Shown: positions 36,274 to 48,729, numbered from the stretch's first letter. The stretch is 64,000 bases of DNA from Adiantum capillus-veneris (GCA_014529385.2 CM043958.1:158214941-158278940); one strand, 5' to 3'. Made by a program: numbers and translations. The notes: generated by a model not told the origin, from the letters alone.

Positions 36274-36415
36274 AGACAATTTTTTAGCACCCAATAAATG
36301 ATGTGGCAAGAAGAAGGGGGGAGAAGGAAGAGTTAACAAAATGTTTAAGGGTGTAGGAACATTCTAAATAGACATTAAAGTAACACAGCAAGCCCTGAAC
36401 AATTGAATATCTATG

Positions 36416-36507
<92 letters not shown>
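36416..36507. repeat. (GA)n microsatellite
   Basis: About 90 bp of pure GA. A TC tract of opposite sense lies about 110 bp on, so the two could pair as a hairpin. Confidence 0.97.
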
Positions 36508-36509
<2 letters not shown>

Positions 36510-36598
36510 CAAAAGATGAAACAAAAATAACTTTATTCTCAACCAAGTTGTCAGATATATCTTTTGGAATTATTCCCATGGGATTAAAAATTGTCTTC

Positions 36599-36610
36599 TT
36601 CTTCTTCTTC

Positions 36611-36664
<54 letters not shown>
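36599..36664. repeat. (CTT)n(CT)n microsatellite
   Basis: CTT repeats pass into about 48 bp of CT. Confidence 0.96.
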
Positions 36665-36669
<5 letters not shown>

Positions 36670-36796
36670 CACACGTCGACTTGGGGTCGTTACTTCAATC
36701 GCAAAGCCAATTTGTCAAGTACTATACCACGATGACAAGTCATATGTGTCTGCACACATGAGCTCCATGCAAACTGCTATCCACCCAACACATGTG

Positions 36797-36823
36797 TGTG
36801 AGTGTGCGCGCACGTGTGTATGT

Positions 36824-36884
<61 letters not shown>

Positions 36885-36904
36885 GTTGCCGGGGGGGGGG
36901 GGGG
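36797..36904. repeat. (GT)n(GA)n and poly-G tract
   Basis: GT with short interruptions, then GA, then 14 consecutive G at 36891-36904. Confidence 0.95.
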
Positions 36905-36989
36905 TAAGAGGAGCATACACATTTTGAATGTCATAGTTACTGTACTAGAACAATAGCAACGAGCCTCAAGGCGAATCTTTGATTCAAGA

Positions 36990-37040
<51 letters not shown>

Positions 37041-37063
37041 TGCCTATATATATATACATATAT

Positions 37064-37113
<50 letters not shown>

Positions 37114-37120
37114 GTATGTG
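36990..37120. repeat. (TA)n(TG)n(TA)n(TATG)n compound microsatellite
   Basis: Alternating blocks of TA, TG, TA and TATG over about 130 bp. Confidence 0.95.
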
Positions 37121-37299
37121 TGTGTAATGCCTATTTCTCCGCAATGGAGCAATAAGCACTATGGGAATGGATACCCTCACACTGCCTTACATTATATGAA
37201 CAACAAGATACATGAAGACATAATAGAAGACAATACACGGGAACAGAACACCGTCTCTTCATTGATATGTAACAAAAACAAAATTACATGAGAATGATA

Positions 37300-38640
37300 T
37301 ATTGATTGCATGAAATATATCCACAAAGACTCATTGCCCCCCCAAATACACCCGCTTCTCCAGCGTAGATCGAGAACGGTGCAAAACCCCGTCCTATCCC
37401 ATGAAGAACTATCCCAAAGCCACATGACTCCTAGTCCGTAATGTCCGGACATCCGCAGGATGGCAATGTGCAGCTTCTGTCGTAACACTCGCCACGCACG
37501 GTGGATTGCGTAAACCCACAGCTTTAGCCTCTTTGTGTCAAAGGCTCCGGTTGTTGCTTCTCTTTCTGTTCTGGTGACGAGGAAATATCGATATAGCCAA
37601 ATCCCCAAAAATCTTGTTGATAGGCCCTGTAATCCTCCGCCAATAACTGTGGATCTATCTGAGGCTGATCTGGCTAAGGATCCCTTGGAATGAATTGCAT
37701 TGGCAAGGAAACAGACTAAGGGGCCTGTGGTAAAGGGACAAGAGGGGTATGAATAGGGTAATACCGAGCCAAATATCTGTTTATAGCAGGCCAAAAAGGT
37801 GGACATGGCGGGAGACTGAGTGAAAAAGAATGAGCCAGTGTCTCCACCCAAAAATAGATTCTGCGCCACTCCCAACGAAGACGATGAATCACTCATTGCA
37901 AACGAGAGGCATGGGTCTGGGCCTGAGCACATTCTTCTGTAGCTTTTGCCCAATTAGAAATATCAAAACCTTCTTGGAAAATGCTCTTAACTCTGTCATT
38001 AGTCGGCGGCTCAGGCTGGCTCACCACAAATTGTTGAGCTGGTTGCTGTCTTCGTGCCTCATTAGATAGCCTTGACCTCCAACTCTGCATTTGATCCTCG
38101 AAAAAAATGTGTAGGTCCTACTGCATTTCCACTGCTAAGGCATCAAGATCATATTAATCATCACATCACCAAGATGTGATGCTAAATAATTGGCCAGGCT
38201 ATTCTGTGTGGGCAATTGAAGAAGTTCATCTTGAACAGAAGCAACAAACACAAAATTAGCCCCCTCAAAGCCTGCATTTCATCAGTCTGTTGTCGGGCTG
38301 TACTATCCAATGCTGAGTTTTGGCTTGTCAGCTCCGCATTACAAGCCTGCAAGGCAGTCTCCTACGTTTTGAGCTCGGTAACGCGTTCCTTAGTTGCTGG
38401 AGCTGGCCAAACCAACCGCATGGAATCCGCAATGCGCTACAAAAATGATTCGCATGCCTGGAGCTGATCCGAGGGATTTGCGCTATGAGTCTCCCAAGGT
38501 AGAGCTGCTGGAATAGTTTCCATTGTAGTGGAAGTTGCTATATTAACACCAAGGTTTTTTGGTTGCGAGGAAGTGTCCGCACCCGCAGAGCCAGTTCCAA
38601 CCGGAGTGGGAGTTGCAGCCCGTTCTCGCATTCTTCGCCA
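37300..38640 (-). pseudogene. Decayed coding-like region, unassigned, near element D
   Basis: On the minus strand, protein-like segments appear between stops: ATPTPVGTGSAGADTSSQP, ETIPAALPWETHSANPSDQL, a likely coiled-coil stretch with ELTSQNSALDSTARQQTDEM, and from 38090 MQSWRSRLSNEARRQQPAQ followed by FQEGFDISNWAKATEECAQ. Composition is rich in S, T, P and Q with frequent frame changes. It could be the N-terminal gag region of another retroelement or an extra ORF of element D. No domain was recognised. Confidence 0.35.
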
Positions 38641-38821
38641 CCGGCGTGCAACTGCAAAATCCTCCTGTAGTCTACCACTTATTAGAGATGATGTCGCCAG
38701 GAGGTTGTGTGGAAAGCAGGACTTCCTCCCGCCCTCACTCTCAGCTCGATGTCCCTATAGTAGCCATCTCCTATGAACCAGAGGCTACCACTGCACTAGA
38801 AGTACCAGCCATATCCAATAC

Positions 38822-39496
38822 TCAAGCACGTGTTTGAGACACCCCCTCAATAGGCACAACAAAACTCTGAGCCTGTGCCAAATGCATAGTATTGAGTGTG
38901 AGAAATCGATCACCCTCGGAGTGGCACAAAGGGAGAAGGGCAAGAGGAAAAACTTCCTGCAAGGGAAACACCAGAGTAAGTTTTCTATGTAAATCCATCA
39001 GTAGGGGATGATGCCATTGGATCCATGCTATTGCAAAAGGGGAAGTTTTGACCTGATCACCTACAGCCATCCGAATTTGGTTATATCCACAGAACCCATC
39101 CAAAAAATAATACAGCTCGTGCCCTACCACATCATCCAAAATAGAATCCAAAAATGGAAGCGAAAAAGGGTCTGGAACAGTAGTTGCATTCAACTTCCTA
39201 TAATCCACACAAATGCGAATCTTCTTGTTTTTCTTTGGTACCACCACAATAGGAGAAATCCATTCGGGATTGTCAATAGGGGTAATAAAACCCACCCTCA
39301 ACAGGTGATCAGTTTCCACCTTGACTTGCTTTGCCACATTTGGATTCATCCTATATGAATGCTGCTTCACCGGCCCTGCATCTGGTTTTAAATGAATCGT
39401 ATGCTGATAAAACTTTGGATCCAATCCTTTCATGTCCGCATATTCCCATGCGAAAACATCCTTGAATTCTGTCAACAAATTAATCAAGTCCCTCAA
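38822..39496 (-). pseudogene. Ty3/gypsy element D RT, N-terminal part
   Basis: It contains LLTEFKDVFAWEYADMKGLD, the VKVETDHLLRVGFITPIDNP block, WISPIVVVPKKNKKIRICVDY and YYFLDGFCGYNQIRMA, which are the first RT motifs of a Ty3/gypsy pol of the lineage with YRKLNA rather than YRGLN. Homology stops near 38990, before the catalytic DD, and the remaining codons are unrelated. The element is different from A, B, C and E. Confidence 0.88.
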
Positions 39497-39790
39497 AAAC
39501 TTGCCTCAAGTTGTTTATTAATATGAATGGGTTGAGCCTCCACTTGAGCTCCTAGAAAGACCGTCTCCAGTTCATCTTCCTTTACCCTTGTTACTTTACT
39601 CATCTTTGCTTCAAACTCACGTTCTTGCATAATAATTTCCTACAATGGTTCGGGAATAGGCAAGACTTTTTCTTGCCCCCCTGGCTCTGATATTCCTAGG
39701 TCCCCTAAATATTTCCCCTCCGAAATCATAGAAATGTTTGCAAGATAGAGAGAAACTAAATCTGGGTTAGCCTTCAAGAATTGCTCCTCT

Positions 39791-40260
39791 TTATCCTCTT
39801 TCTAATACTTTCACCATATTCACTGTCTCCGCTATCACAGGCCATGCTGCATGAACTGGTTGTTTGCATGTTCCCAACATCACCAGAACTTTCCTTTGAC
39901 CGTTTTTAACTGTCAGCATATTTGCCTCCCAATTATGCTTTACCCTGGCTTGACGTAACCATGGTCTCCCCAAAATAATATGATAATCCTGACTGTGATC
40001 CTCAATATTTAAGACTACTAAGGAAACAGCAAAAGACAACCCAGCCACATCCATCACAATGCCTTGGAGTAATCCTACTGGCTGTACTCTTCTCTGATCT
40101 GCCATGCAAACTACAAAGGGTGTAGGTTCCCAATCACTAAAGCCAAAGAGCTCACAAGCCGCTTGAGTAATAATATTCACTCTCGCACCTCCATCTAATA
40201 GGACTTTGTTGATATATGTGCCATGATATCTTATTGAAAGCTTCGGAATGCGTGTATTCG
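39791..40260 (-). pseudogene. Element D aspartic protease
   Basis: Reading on the minus strand, KVLLDGGARVNIITQAACEL has a retropepsin-type active site with DGGA in place of DSGA. A second conserved block is DYHIILGRPWLRQARV, corresponding to the usual ILGRPWL. There is no ATG at the true domain start; the reading frame is open from upstream. Confidence 0.82.
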
Positions 40261-40659
40261 TAATCCTTCATTTGCCAGCAAACGGGACTGAATCATCCCA
40301 CTCACCCTCAGCTACCGCAATATCAACTTCCATCTCATTCATTGCTTTGAACTTCTAACTTAGCAAAGCGTTATGAAAATTCAAAACCAATTTCAATAAC
40401 GATCCCAATCATACTTGTAATGGTGATTCTAGAACCTCTTTCCAAACTGAATCCCAAGTATCCTCTTCCATAGTATTTTCTTTGTTTTGGACTTTTTCCT
40501 CTTTCTTTTATGGAGAGGAGGCCGATGGTACTCATGATTGCAATGGTGGTACTGAATGTGGCATCCAAGTTACAGTCTTTTTATGTACATCTTCTTGAGT
40601 TTTCGAATCGGGGAGCTTAACATCGGCTATTGGTACCACATTTTTGCCAGAACGGGTAA

Positions 40660-41640
40660 TCAGCAAAACCATCGGGTCTGATTCGTCCAGCCTCTCAATC
40701 TAAACCATAGCCACACTCGGCTACTTCCCAGCAGCACGTTCTTGCTTCTTTCGATCATACTCCATAGCCTCTGAACACTCGGACCGCCAATGCCCATCTC
40801 CCAAACAGAAAAGGCAAGTCTTGGGTCGATTACGATCTCGGCCACCTCTTCCACGACCGCAACCCCCTCCTTGACCCCCGTCCTCCTGCTTGTCCTTGCA
40901 CACTCTTGAGTGGCATGTCCCGGATTTTGGCACTGAGTACACCATAGCTCCTTCATACTTTTAACCACTGCAGAAGATTCCGTCGATCCAAATGGAACAC
41001 CTTTCCCTTGACGCTGGGATTTTTTGCAAGGTGCTTCCTCCGATTCTTTCACCGAACCACTGCTGCCTGAATCTGAGGACTCTGAGTCTGCACTCTCCGA
41101 CTCTGAACTATTACTGCCACTTCCTTGATATTTATGATGAAATTTCTTGCGATCCTTTTTCTTTGATTTCTTTAGTGATTCCATATCCTCTAAAGCCTCT
41201 CCTGCTACAATAGCCCTTGCAATCACATTATCAAGTGGAGTGTTTACCTTATCTACTCTTGCCATAGCAGTTTTGAGATCCTTACTGACTCCTCACAAAA
41301 AATGCTCATTTAACACCTCGACTGCTGGCCGTTGTGCCTGAGGTACTCACTGCAAAAGCCTCCAGAACTTCGCCACATAATCCTCCACTAGCAATGACCT
41401 TTGACGTAACGTTCAAAGCTTTTCCAAATGTTAAGGGACAGTCTTTTCTATTCTGAATTTTTGCAAGAATGCTATGGACCCTTTGACATACGTCTGAAAG
41501 TGATCGTCAGGATACTCTGACAGCCATTTTGCAGCTTTCTCTAAAAGTGTGGATTCAAACACCGATTGTTGATGGAGAGGAACCACAACGCCAAGATGAT
41601 TCAGTCCATACACTTTATAAAATTGTCGCAAATGTGCATC
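40660..41640 (-). pseudogene. Element D gag with two zinc knuckles
   Basis: The gag core includes AAKWLSEYPDDHFQTYV, a FWRLLQ-type stretch and the TAMARVDKVNTPLDNVIARA block. A Ser/Glu-rich low-complexity segment follows (SSESESADSESSDSGSSG), then CCHC knuckle one, CTQCQNPGHATQEC. Knuckle two, CLFCLGDGHWRSEC, is in a different frame (40721-40945), so a frameshift lies near 40860. Stops interrupt the core near 41430 and between 41260 and 41430. Confidence 0.85.
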
Positions 41641-41661
41641 AGGGTATTCCTTTGAAAGATC

Positions 41662-41844
41662 TCAAAAGCGACTATACTTAATCTGACCACCCACCCCTGG
41701 CTGTGCCATAGTTCCTTGCCCAACTGTACCCCCTCCTGGAAAAAGCTGTCGAACACTAGGAGGCGGGGAAGATGGCCGTGAAACCGCGGGACTACTTACT
41801 GAAATCGGTGGTGGAGCAACATGAGTGGGTGAGGGAGAGCGCAA
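41662..41844 (-). pseudogene. Element D gag N-terminal Pro/Ser-rich segment
   Basis: About 60 codons starting MRSPSPTHVAPPPIS, rich in P and S, with a stop before the gag core. Strand and order fit element D. It may be the beginning of the same polyprotein. Confidence 0.5.
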
Positions 41845-41937
41845 GGCAGGAGGACATGAAATTTCTTCATACCATGCTAAATTATCTAATCTGTATAATC
41901 AAGGTTGCAGTGCTAGACAAAGATAGACCAAAACGAG

Positions 41938-42003
<66 letters not shown>

Positions 42004-42963
42004 CCCAATAGAAATGGAGCACTCCTAAGTTTGTTGAGCAAGGGCTAGCACCTCATGAAAAATAATGTCCTATGAGAAGATCCCAAGCTTGGTATCAAAG
42101 AATTCTTTGTAGCAGCATACATACATTAATGTTTGTTAGAATCTATCAATAGGTTGTGTCATGCATCACTCTTAGAAATGCAGTAAACTATACACATACA
42201 AAGAGAGTATTGATAGTGTTCCACTTGGAAGAGAAGATAGCCCTATGAGAATACAGACGATGTTTCTTTGGCCGTAGCAACGCGTGGGTCACATACTAGT
42301 ACTATATATAATGTGCCTTAAAAATCTCAAGGCCAAAGAAGATATCCACTTGTCATTCATTGGCTCACTTCAAGGAAAAGATTTCAAAATATCTCAAATG
42401 TAAAAGTAAAGGGTAAAGTTAAGGAAATGAAAGGCCTTATGACAAAGGACTCGGTATTCAACATAGTGTCATTAAAAGTCAAAAGACGTTGTACTCAACA
42501 TACTAGGGTAAATGTTCAAGTTTAAGTACATCTAAAATATATATTTTTAGGGGAGATATTTTGATTCCATGCAAATCCAAGGATAGGCATCATTAAGAAG
42601 ATGGATATCACAATGCGAGAAAAGGTTATGAGATTTTGTCTTCTCAATTCAAAAGTCATGCAGAAGTGTGTAGAGAGGTATGAAGGGAAAAAGTAACAAC
42701 GCTTGACAAATTGCTTGCAATTCAAGCACAATCATGCCACTAGAAACCTTCCTTTTTGAGATCATCTTCAAACATTGTCTAAATGTCCTCTTGGCGATGG
42801 CTAAATGCGACAATCTCGGAGGCAAAGAGGAATAGAGTGTTGATTACTGAAAAAGAAGAGGAGATGTCAAGGGGCTGTGATTGGCATGTAAATTTTTTCA
42901 TAACTTCCTTTTGTAGATCCAGATGATCACATACTTTAGTAACTATAAGTTTGTTTAATTTTT
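41845..42963. other. Intergenic DNA with a (TC)n tract
   Basis: Apart from the microsatellite at 41941-42001, I see no gene or clear repeat. It lies between the 5' side of element D and the CACTA-like fragment. Confidence 0.5.
41941..42001. repeat. (TC)n microsatellite
   Basis: 61 bp of uninterrupted TC. Confidence 0.97.
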
Positions 42964-43707
42964 GTGTCTGCAATTTATCACAAATATGGAGCTTTTTGGT
43001 CACATGGGAGACACTTTAGAGTGCAATGGATAGACAAGCAAAGGGTCACTTTTGACAATGGGGTTAGGGCAAGCTTTGTCAAAGAAAGTCAGAATAGTGC
43101 TAGGGATAAAAACACAGAGACTAGCCAGGTTGAATACTTTGGCCACATCCAAGACATCTTGAAGATTAGCTTTAGGAAGTTTGATATTTTTACCTTTGAT
43201 GCCAAGTGGTTCAAAGTTATTATTAGTGGCCCTAAGGCAACTATGCACAAAGATAAGAGTGGAGTGATTCAAGTGAACTCTAGGCAGGTGTGGACAGATG
43301 CACAGGATACATTCGTACTTCCGCAACATTGTGTACAAGTTTTGTTCACAATAGATCCACTATGGAAAGAAAAGGATGGAAAAGATCTGCCTAAACCGCA
43401 TTGGCTCTATGTTGTTAAAGTTGCTCCACGGAGCAAGAAAGTGTGTGAAGGATTGGAGGTTGAGGTCAAAGAGTTTCATGAACAAAGTACACGACTGAAA
43501 GATGATGTAATTGAGGATTTTGAGATGGAGGTCAGTGGTAAGAAGATTCTTGAACCTAGAGATGAGCTTTCAAATACACAAGTTGATGCGGAAAGCGATG
43601 AAGAAGTGGAGTTTGATGACAAAGATACAGAAGTACAGATTGAGATAGACATCTTTGGTTCATCATCTCTAATAGAAGATGAGAGATTGACTATTGATTT
43701 TTGCTAG
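42964..43707 (+). pseudogene. CACTA (En/Spm) transposase C-terminal part, DUF4216-like
   Basis: About 247 codons on the plus strand. Residues 40-165 match the pattern of the DUF4216 domain found at the C-terminus of plant CACTA TNP2-type transposases: QVEYFGHIQDILKI, FTFDAKWFKVI, QVNSRQVWTDAQDTFVLPQH, VQVLFTIDP and HWLYVVKVAPRSKK. The tail is acidic and unstructured, ending IDFC with a stop at 43705-43707. The catalytic transposase domain (Transposase_21) is not seen upstream, so this is a 3' fragment. The frame is otherwise uninterrupted. Confidence 0.75.
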
Positions 43708-43982
43708 AAACTCTTTTGCTAAACTCTTTTAATTACTCTACAACATTGTATAGATATGATGAGTTGTGTTCCAGCTTTGTTTTTTTGTCATTTGCATTGC
43801 ATGGATATAATGTATTGTACCTATGTTATTTGTGTATCTGTAGACATGGCCGAGATGATGATGATACATACTCTCCTAGTTTTAGTTTCCAGTCACTCTA
43901 ATCGGCATGTCACCCAAGCAGATGGGTTCCTTTTCGTCACAGTTCACTCTAGGGCAGGTTGCTTACACATAGAAACTTTGGG

Positions 43983-44468
43983 GAGATGGTCCCTCTAGAC
44001 CTAGTACAACCATCCCTATGCCTAGGACTAGTGTGTCCCCTACATCAATTGTCCCTACACCTCATTCGAGTTTACTAGTTACACCAACGACTCATTCTTC
44101 TTTGAGATGAGGTAGGTGTATTTTTGAAGGTGGTGGTTGTTGTGGTAGTGGTTCTATCGATGCATCCACACCACTGAGAGAACTTTCACCACTCTCTTTA
44201 ATAGATAGTTCACCAATTGGCACACCACATACACCTTGGGGATCACACGAGCATGATCCTAGCAAGGTGTACAAGACCAAGGATGGAGCTGTTGTGGCAA
44301 ATAGGGTCGAAAAGGCCATGCAACAGAGGATTTGGGAGCTTTGTACAGTTCAGTTTGGCCACTTTGTGATGGAGATTTAGGATGATCAAGATGATGAAAC
44401 AAAGAATTACATTCACAAAGAGTACATACTGACAAAGGGGTATAATCTAGTCTTGAATGACTAGATCT
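43983..44468 (+). pseudogene. Decayed reading frame downstream of the CACTA fragment
   Basis: A plus-strand frame with P/S/T-rich sequence (TTIPMPRTSVSPTSIVPTP), then GRCIFEGGGCCGSGSIDAST, the segment EHDPSKVYKTKDGAVVANRV, and QRIWELCTVQFGHFVMEI. Stops interrupt it at about 44107 and 44378. It probably is the second ORF of the same CACTA-type element, but I do not recognise a domain. The copia element cuts it at 44468, and its continuation lies at 49954. Confidence 0.4.
44464..44468. repeat. Target site duplication GATCT, left copy
   Basis: GATCT precedes the left LTR and reappears at 49954-49958 after the right LTR. The 5-bp length is typical of Ty1/copia integration. Confidence 0.9.
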
Positions 44469-44660
44469 TGAAGGAGTACGAGCGGAAGTGCGACGCGAGA
44501 GAGAGTGCGAGAAGAAGAGCACGACGATATGGTGAACTCGCTCTACTGTAATGTGTTGTGCATAGTGAGTTCTTATTAGGTTTTTACAAAAGAATATGTG
44601 TACATACCTGGCGGCCCGCCCACTTACCTGGGCGACCACATTGGGATTTATACCCCAACA
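44469..44660 (-). repeat. Copia 3' LTR, 192 bp
   Basis: Plus-strand text starts TGAAGGAGTACGAGCGG and ends CCCCAACA. It differs from the 5' LTR at three adjacent-region bases near 44565 and at two other sites. The minus-strand sequence just upstream (44661 onward) reads AAGTGGAAGGT and is the probable polypurine tract. Confidence 0.95.
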
Positions 44661-44672
44661 ACCTTCCACTTA
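44661..44672 (-). other. Copia polypurine tract
   Basis: The minus-strand sequence AAGTGGAAGGT directly precedes the 3' LTR, the expected site for plus-strand priming. Confidence 0.7.
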
Positions 44673-44749
44673 AAGTCCAATGTGGTACTTTAAGTGTGAG
44701 AGAAGCTACTATACAAGCTAATATACAAGAGATGTAGAGAAGTGATGTA

Positions 44750-46978
44750 CTACCCTACACCTAACTGCTTGCGAAAATGCGCAAAGCTCTCTGAGGGAAG
44801 TCCTTTTGTAAGTAGATCAACAAGATTTTCTCTGGTGTGAACTTTGACAAGCTGAAGTTGCTTATCCTCGAGCATTTCCCTGATGAAATGATACTTCACA
44901 TCCACATGCTTTGTCTTTGAGTGATAAACTGAATTGCGAGCCAATTGTATAGCACTTTGACTATCACAATATAACACAGGCATCTCTTCTTTGATTCCCA
45001 AATCTGTTACTAGTCGATTAAGCCAAATTGATTCTTTGCATGCCTCTGATGCTGCAACATATTCAGCCTCTATAGTAGACTGAGTAACACAATCTTGTAA
45101 TCTAGAACGCCATGATACTGCTCCACCAGCCAATGTAAAGACATACCCTGACGTAGACCTTCGGTTGTCTAAGTCACCTACATAATCTGAGTCTGTAAAA
45201 CCCTTTACACTTAGCTCCTGACTCTCATAGCATATACGCATACTCTTTGTAGCTTTCAGGTATCTCAATATTCCTTTCACTGCCTCCCAATGTTTCTTGC
45301 TTGGGTTTGACATGTATCGACTTACTACTCCCACTGCAAATGCAATGTCTGGGCGAGTAGCAATCATTGCATACATCAAACTACCCACTGCAGACGCATA
45401 TGGAATCTTATCCATTTCAGCCTGTTCTTCCTCAGACACAGGAAAATCTTGTTTGCTAAGTTTCACATATGGTGGCAATGGAACACTCAGTGCCTTTCCC
45501 TTCTCCATATTGAAACGTTGCAAAACCTTGTCAATATACTCTGTTTGAGATAACCAATTCAACTTCTTTGATCTGTCTCTCTCAATGCGCATACCAAGTA
45601 TATGACTTGCCTCACCCATGTCTTTCATGTCAAACGATTTTGCCATCTTTGACTTCAAAGCTGAAATGTCTTCCAAGTGCTTGCCAGCAATCAACATGTC
45701 ATCCACATACAAAATAAGGATCAGCCAACTACCATCCTTAGCCTTCTTTGTATATAGACAGTGATCGAACTCACTACGTTTGTAGCCTTGAGAAAGCATA
45801 AACTTGTGGAATTTATGGTACCATGCCCTCGGTGATTGTTTTAAGCCATAAAGACTCTTTAATAACTGGCATACCCAATCTTCCTTGCCTTTCTCAACAA
45901 ACCCTTCTGGCTGCTGCATGTAAATTTCCACATCTAAATCACCATGCAAGAACGCTGTCTTGACATCCATTTGGTGCAACACCAAATCTAATATGGCAAC
46001 CAATGCAAGAAAGCATCTCAATGTAGTCATCTTGACCACCGGAGAGAAGACTTCATCAAATTCAATGCCTTGTTCTTGCTTAAAGCCCTTGGCAACAAGC
46101 CTTGCTTTGTACTTTGGCTGACTATCATGAGCGGTGATCTTATACCTGTAAACCCATTTACAAGGTAGAGCCTTTTTTCCCTGTGGTAATTTAACTAGCT
46201 TCCATGTCTTGTTTTTATGCAGAGCTATCATCTCTGACTGCATGGCCAATTGCCAATTCCCGGAGTCCTTCATTTGCACTGCTTCCTTGTAACATGAAGG
46301 CTCATTGCAATCAGTCAACATGACATAGTTCATAGATGGAACAAACCTATCAGGAGGTCGCGTGACATGTCCAGATCTACGTACAATAGGTGGCTCAGGC
46401 TCAACCAAAACCTGTGGTTCCACTCTATCCTGTCCTTGCTCCTCTTGAGCCCTGACATTTTGTCTTGCACGTGCAGGTCCATCTTCTTGGAAGACAACTC
46501 TTCTAATCTCCTCAACCCTCTCTGGTTTAGAATGATATTTGGATTCATTAAAGTGAACATCATTGCTACGGAAAACCTTTCTGGATTCGGGATCCCAAAG
46601 TCTGTACCCCATCTCACCAGAATTACCATAGCCTAGAAAGATGCACTTTCTACTCTTTGGCTCAAGTTTGTTCCTAAATTCATTTGGAACGTGAGTATAT
46701 GCCTCACAGCCAAAGACTCTGAGATGCTTGTATGAGGGAATTTTGCCTGACCATACCATCTCTGGCACTGAATCCTTCTGCAAAACCTTGCTAGGAGATC
46801 TATTTACAAGATGAACAGCTGTTGATACAGCTTCAACCCAAAACCTATTTGGCAGTTGTGCATTAGACAACATACTTCTGACCTTCTCTTGTATGGTCCT
46901 ATTCATCCTCTCAGCAACACCATTTTGAGGAGGATTGTAAGGAGCAGTAAGTTCACGTTTTATACCTTTGACACACAA
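44750..46978 (-). pseudogene. Copia integrase C-terminus, RT and RNase H
   Basis: 742 codons without a stop. The segment begins in the integrase core after a frameshift (PYNPPQNGVAERMNRTIQE contains the catalytic E), then HLRVFGCEAYTHVP and KCIFLGYG. RT has KWVYRYK, KARLVAKGFKQEQGIEF, MDVKTAFLHGDL, SLYGLKQSPRAWYHKF and catalytic YVDDMLIAG. RNase H follows with GFTDSDYVGD, EAEYVAASEACKE, YCDSQSAIQLARN and HTRENLVDLLTKGLP. All main motifs are intact, so this half could still encode active RT and RNase H domains. Confidence 0.96.
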
Positions 46979-47844
46979 AAGTCCTGAAAGGCCTTTGAAA
47001 CATACTCTCCACCATTGTCAGTGCGTAAGCATTTAAGCTTCTTGCCACTCTGATTCTCCACAAGTGTCACAAACGTTTTGAAAACACTAAACGCTTCATC
47101 CTTGTGCTTGAGAAAGTAAACCCATACTTTCCTCGAGTAATCATCTATAAATGTCATAAAGTAAGAAGCTCCCCCTAGAGATAGGTTAGGCATAGGTCCA
47201 TACAAATCACTATGAACAAGTGCCAACTGTGTATCTCTTCTACTGCTTCTATGCTTATGTGGCTGTTGTGTTTGCTTACCATACAGACAATGTTCACAGA
47301 ATTCAAAATCATTAAATGAAAAGCCAGGCAAATAACCAGAACGAGACAAGATTTCCATTCCCTTCTTGGACATATGTCCTAACCGGCTATGCCACAAAGA
47401 AACATTCGGCTGCTCGGTTACATTGATTACATTTTTAGAGACATTTGATACATAAATCATGTAAAGTCCTCTAGACTTTACTCCATGTGCTACTGTCATA
47501 GAACCCTTGGATATCTTCCACATGTTCTGTCCAAAAGTGGTGACGTAGCCAGCATCATCAAGTAAACCTGTGCTGATCAAGCTCTTTGTAATTGCGGGAA
47601 CATGTCTCACATTCTTCAGCGTGAAAGAAGAGCCATTCTGAAACTTCAATTGAACATCTCCAACACCTAAGATCTCACATGTCTGCCCATTGCCTAGCCG
47701 AACATGATCTTTAGTGGTCACATAAGAGGTAAACCACTCCTTGTTTGGAGACACATGAAGTGATGCCCCTGAGTCTATAATCCAGTCACTCAGTGCATTT
47801 CCATCAGATGTTGTAAGAAGAGCTGAGTCCATTGTATTCTTCAA
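46960..47844 (-). pseudogene. Copia protease and integrase N-terminal half
   Basis: The protease active site reads WIIDSGASLHVS. The integrase zinc domain has HSRLGHMSKKGMEIL and CEHCLYGKQ, and the core has VHSDLYGPMPN and RTDNGGEYVS for the first two catalytic Asp. The frame runs into a stop after FCVSKV, where a shift of one base (near 46975) is needed to rejoin the next segment. It is in frame with gag, separated by one TAG at 47848-47850. Confidence 0.95.
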
Positions 47845-47847
47845 GAA

Positions 47848-48729
47848 CTAGATGTCTCCTAACACTAGACTGTCATCCTCTGCAATAGTGTTTGTCACAT
47901 TTATTTCTTGAATCTTCACTGAGGACTTGTTCTTCTCACCATGGTCTTCAGCTTTCTCTTTGCCTTTTTCTGCTTTCCATTCTCTGTAGTCTCTTTTCAT
48001 GTGACCCTTCTTGCCACAATGGTAGCATTCTATGTCACTCTTGCCTTTAGCACTGCGGGACTTGCTACGAGATTGATTCCTCTTTCCACCTTTGTACTTT
48101 TTTTTGGTCCTTCCCCTGACAACTAAGGCTGTTCCTTTGCCTTTGTCCATTGTCTTTCTATTGGTTTCTTCAGTAAGCAGACTTCCTTCTACACCTGCTA
48201 TGTTCAAACCATCTGGAGGTGCAGAATTACTCAAAGCTGTGCGAAAAGTGTCCCAACTTTCCGGCAATGTGATCAACAGGAACATAGCTCTAACAGGTTC
48301 ATCAAACTTGACACCTTGAGCTGACAACTGACTATAGATTGTGTTGAATTCATTCAGATGATTGGACATAGGTGTCCCTTCTTTCATCTTCAAGTCAACA
48401 AGCTTCTTAAGCCAGTATACCTGTGAAGCTGCACTCTGCTTCTCATAAAGATCACTTAGCTTTAACCATGCTTGATAAGCCGACATCTCGTCTGCTACAT
48501 TGAAGTAAACGCTTTGTGCCAAAGTCAGCATAATGGTAGAAAGTGCCAATTCATCCATTTCGCTCCATTCATCTTCGTCCATATCTTCTGGTTTTATCCC
48601 CTTGAGCTTTATAGGTTTTATCTGCTTCTTTTGTACCAACACGTGCCAAATCTGCTGCTTCCACAATGGGAAATTTGTTCCATCCAGCTTCTTGATATTG
48701 TAAAGAGCAGTGTCCTGTGATCCAGCCAT
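47848..48729 (-). pseudogene. Copia gag
   Basis: 293 codons from MAGSQDTALYNIKKLDG. It has the UBN2/gag-type core (FPLWKQQIWHVLVQKKQI, YQAWLKLSDLYEKQSAASQV, MKEGTPMSNHLNEF), then a basic segment and a zinc knuckle CYHCGKKGHMKRDY, in which the final Cys of CCHC is Tyr. It ends GDI at TAG 47848-47850 and protease follows in the same frame. The lost Cys would weaken nucleic-acid binding. The stop may be a mutation, since most copia elements have one continuous frame. Confidence 0.93.

Noticed and set aside
36364-37180. ORFs of Arg-Glu and Ser-Leu repeats
   Set aside because: They are translations of (GA)n and (CT)n tracts.
37192-37953. A 253-codon minus-strand ORF
   Set aside because: Its composition does not resemble a known domain, and another frame on the same strand has the more protein-like text (MQSWRSRLSNEARR at 38090), so it is probably a shadow frame.
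44092-44669. Minus-strand ORFs at the copia LTR/host junction
   Set aside because: They cross the LTR boundary and run opposite to the coding-like host frame.
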